A DNA stretch of 64,000 bases from contig NZ_LAZX01000094.1 in assembly GCF_000980895.1 (NCBI RefSeq), positions 744,001 to 808,000 on the forward strand, given 5' to 3'. Positions within the stretch are counted from its first letter, which is position 1, and the number at the start of each line of letters is the position of its first letter. Source of the DNA: Sphingomonas sp. Ag1. Lineage in GTDB: Bacteria; Pseudomonadota; Alphaproteobacteria; Sphingomonadales; Sphingomonadaceae. The notes under the pieces are model-generated. The model saw nothing but the letters and a program-made list of their open reading frames with translations, ran no database searches and had not been told where the DNA came from. Both the position numbers and the translations under genes were made by a program. Shown piece after piece: positions 63,258 to 64,000 of this stretch.

Positions 63258-63872
63258 ATGACCGAATTCATCATCGATTGGATCGCCTGGGGCGGCTACA
63301 TCGGCATCTTCCTGCTGATGGCGCTGGAAAACGTGGTGCCGCCCGTCCCGTCGGAAGTGATCATGGGCCTCGGCGGCATCGCCGTCGCGCGCGGCGACAT
63401 GGCGATGATCCCGCTGATCCTGTGGGGCACCGCGGGCACCACCGTGGGCAACATGTTCTGGTATGAAATCGGGCGCCGCATGGGCGTGGTGCGGTTCAAG
63501 CCGTTCGTCGACCGGCACCAGCGATGGCTGACGATGGACTGGGAGGATGTGGAGCGGCTCAACCGCTTCTTCCACCGCCATGGCCATTGGGTCGTATTCG
63601 TCTTCCGCTTCCTGCCCAGCTTCCGCACGCTGATCTCGCTGCCCGCCGGCATGGCGAAGATGCCGCTGTGGAAGTTCCTGCTGTTCACCTTTGTGGGCAG
63701 CGCGATCTGGAACACCGTGCTCGCCGGGGCCGGCCTGTTCCTCGGCCGGCGGTTCGAGGAGCTTGATCGCTATGTCGGGCCGGTCGCGATCGGCCTGACC
63801 GTGCTGATCATTGCCGGCTATCTCTACCGGGTCATCACCTGGAAACCGAGCGGCGAGCGTCCGGGCAACTGA
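63258..63872 (+). CDS. DedA-family membrane protein
   Basis: A 204-residue DedA/VTT-domain protein with four to five hydrophobic segments. IFLLMALENVVPPVPSEVIM starts the conserved amphipathic hairpin, and VFRFLPSFRTLISLPAGMA is the second, with the proline and arginine that flip lipid phosphates. GTTVGNMFWYEIGRR links them. DedA proteins recycle undecaprenyl phosphate or phosphatidylethanolamine. The initiating ATG at 63258 follows CAGAGG. Confidence 0.92.
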   Translation: MTEFIIDWIAWGGYIGIFLLMALENVVPPVPSEVIMGLGGIAVARGDMAMIPLILWGTAGTTVGNMFWYEIGRRMGVVRFKPFVDRHQRWLTMDWEDVERLNRFFHRHGHWVVFVFRFLPSFRTLISLPAGMAKMPLWKFLLFTFVGSAIWNTVLAGAGLFLGRRFEELDRYVGPVAIGLTVLIIAGYLYRVITWKPSGERPGN

Positions 63873-63917
63873 CCGGCCCGCCCGCGCTGCAGGACGCGGC
63901 GGCGCGGGGGCAGAACA

Positions 63918-64000
63918 TCAGATCAGGCCCGCGAGTGGCGAGGACGGGTCGGCGTAGCGGCGGATTCCCATCCGGCCGGCGCGATAGGACAGGCGCCCCG
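63918..64000 (-). CDS. C-terminal end of a protein entering from the right
   Basis: The last 27 codons before the window edge read RLSYRAGRMGIRRYADPSS and end PLAGLI, then a TGA stop at 63918-63920. GC use looks coding. The family cannot be told from this piece. Confidence 0.5.
   Translation of the reverse strand, partial: GRLSYRAGRMGIRRYADPSSPLAGLI

Overview
The window looks like chromosomal DNA of a sphingomonad (Sphingomonas or a close relative, Alphaproteobacteria). Support comes from the high GC content, the alphaproteobacterial gene neighbourhoods (cobA-DUF2849-cysI-DUF934-cysH; rsmI beside an LpoA-like lipoprotein, then yraN and gshB), a UPF0262 gene, an export module resembling the gellan/sphingan genes gelD-gelC-gelE, and a general-stress (EcfG-type) promoter. 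No rRNA, tRNA, CRISPR array, intact insertion sequence or prophage was recognised.

Region by region. 1-3.7 kb: a trehalose operon (otsB, GH15 hydrolase, otsA; otsA runs off the left edge). 3.8-18.4 kb: housekeeping and metabolic genes (VWA protein, RNase T2, nadC, SH3 protein, D-2-hydroxyacid dehydrogenase, nitronate monooxygenase-like protein, GT4, glutaminase, a hydrolase-SDR-GH130 operon, selO, astD). 19.2-23.1 kb: assimilatory sulfate reduction with its siroheme methyltransferase. 23.2-26.4 kb: dnaB, UPF0262, GH25 and cytidine deaminase. 26.4-36.7 kb: a probable catabolic and uptake locus (enoyl/dienoyl reductase-like SDR, LuxR regulator, two acyl-CoA dehydrogenases, acyl-CoA ligase, TonB receptor, DUF2236, TetR). 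36.7-39.3 kb: a stress operon (SRPBCC, Zn alcohol dehydrogenase, SDR). 40.3-42.8 kb: a glycan cassette of two GT2 enzymes and a hexapeptide acyltransferase. 43.9-45.5 kb: 1.5 kb with no convincing gene. 45.5-51.1 kb: the polysaccharide export module and a divergent parallel beta-helix/RTX protein whose frame is broken near its C-terminus. 51.3-64 kb: housekeeping genes (CHAP hydrolase, trmB, PAP2, metK, lnt, pit and its DUF47 partner, lpoA-like, rsmI, VIT, yraN, gshB, dedA).

The most interesting signals are regulatory. A 16-bp dyad with the CT-N12-AG form of a LuxR-type box occurs after the luxR gene and before the TonB receptor, and at the first place it is preceded by two 16-bp tandem units. 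Two nearly identical TetR-type operators bracket a good sigma-70 promoter at 40.2 kb with no regulator gene beside them. A GGAAC-N17-CGTT promoter sits in front of the stress operon. A perfect 8-4-8 inverted repeat precedes metK and resembles an operator of the methionine regulon.

Protein-level oddities are an acyl-CoA dehydrogenase that lacks its middle domain, an alpha/beta hydrolase whose nucleophile serine is alanine, a polysaccharide ATPase without the Walker A lysine, a truncated VOC gene, and the RTX frameshift.
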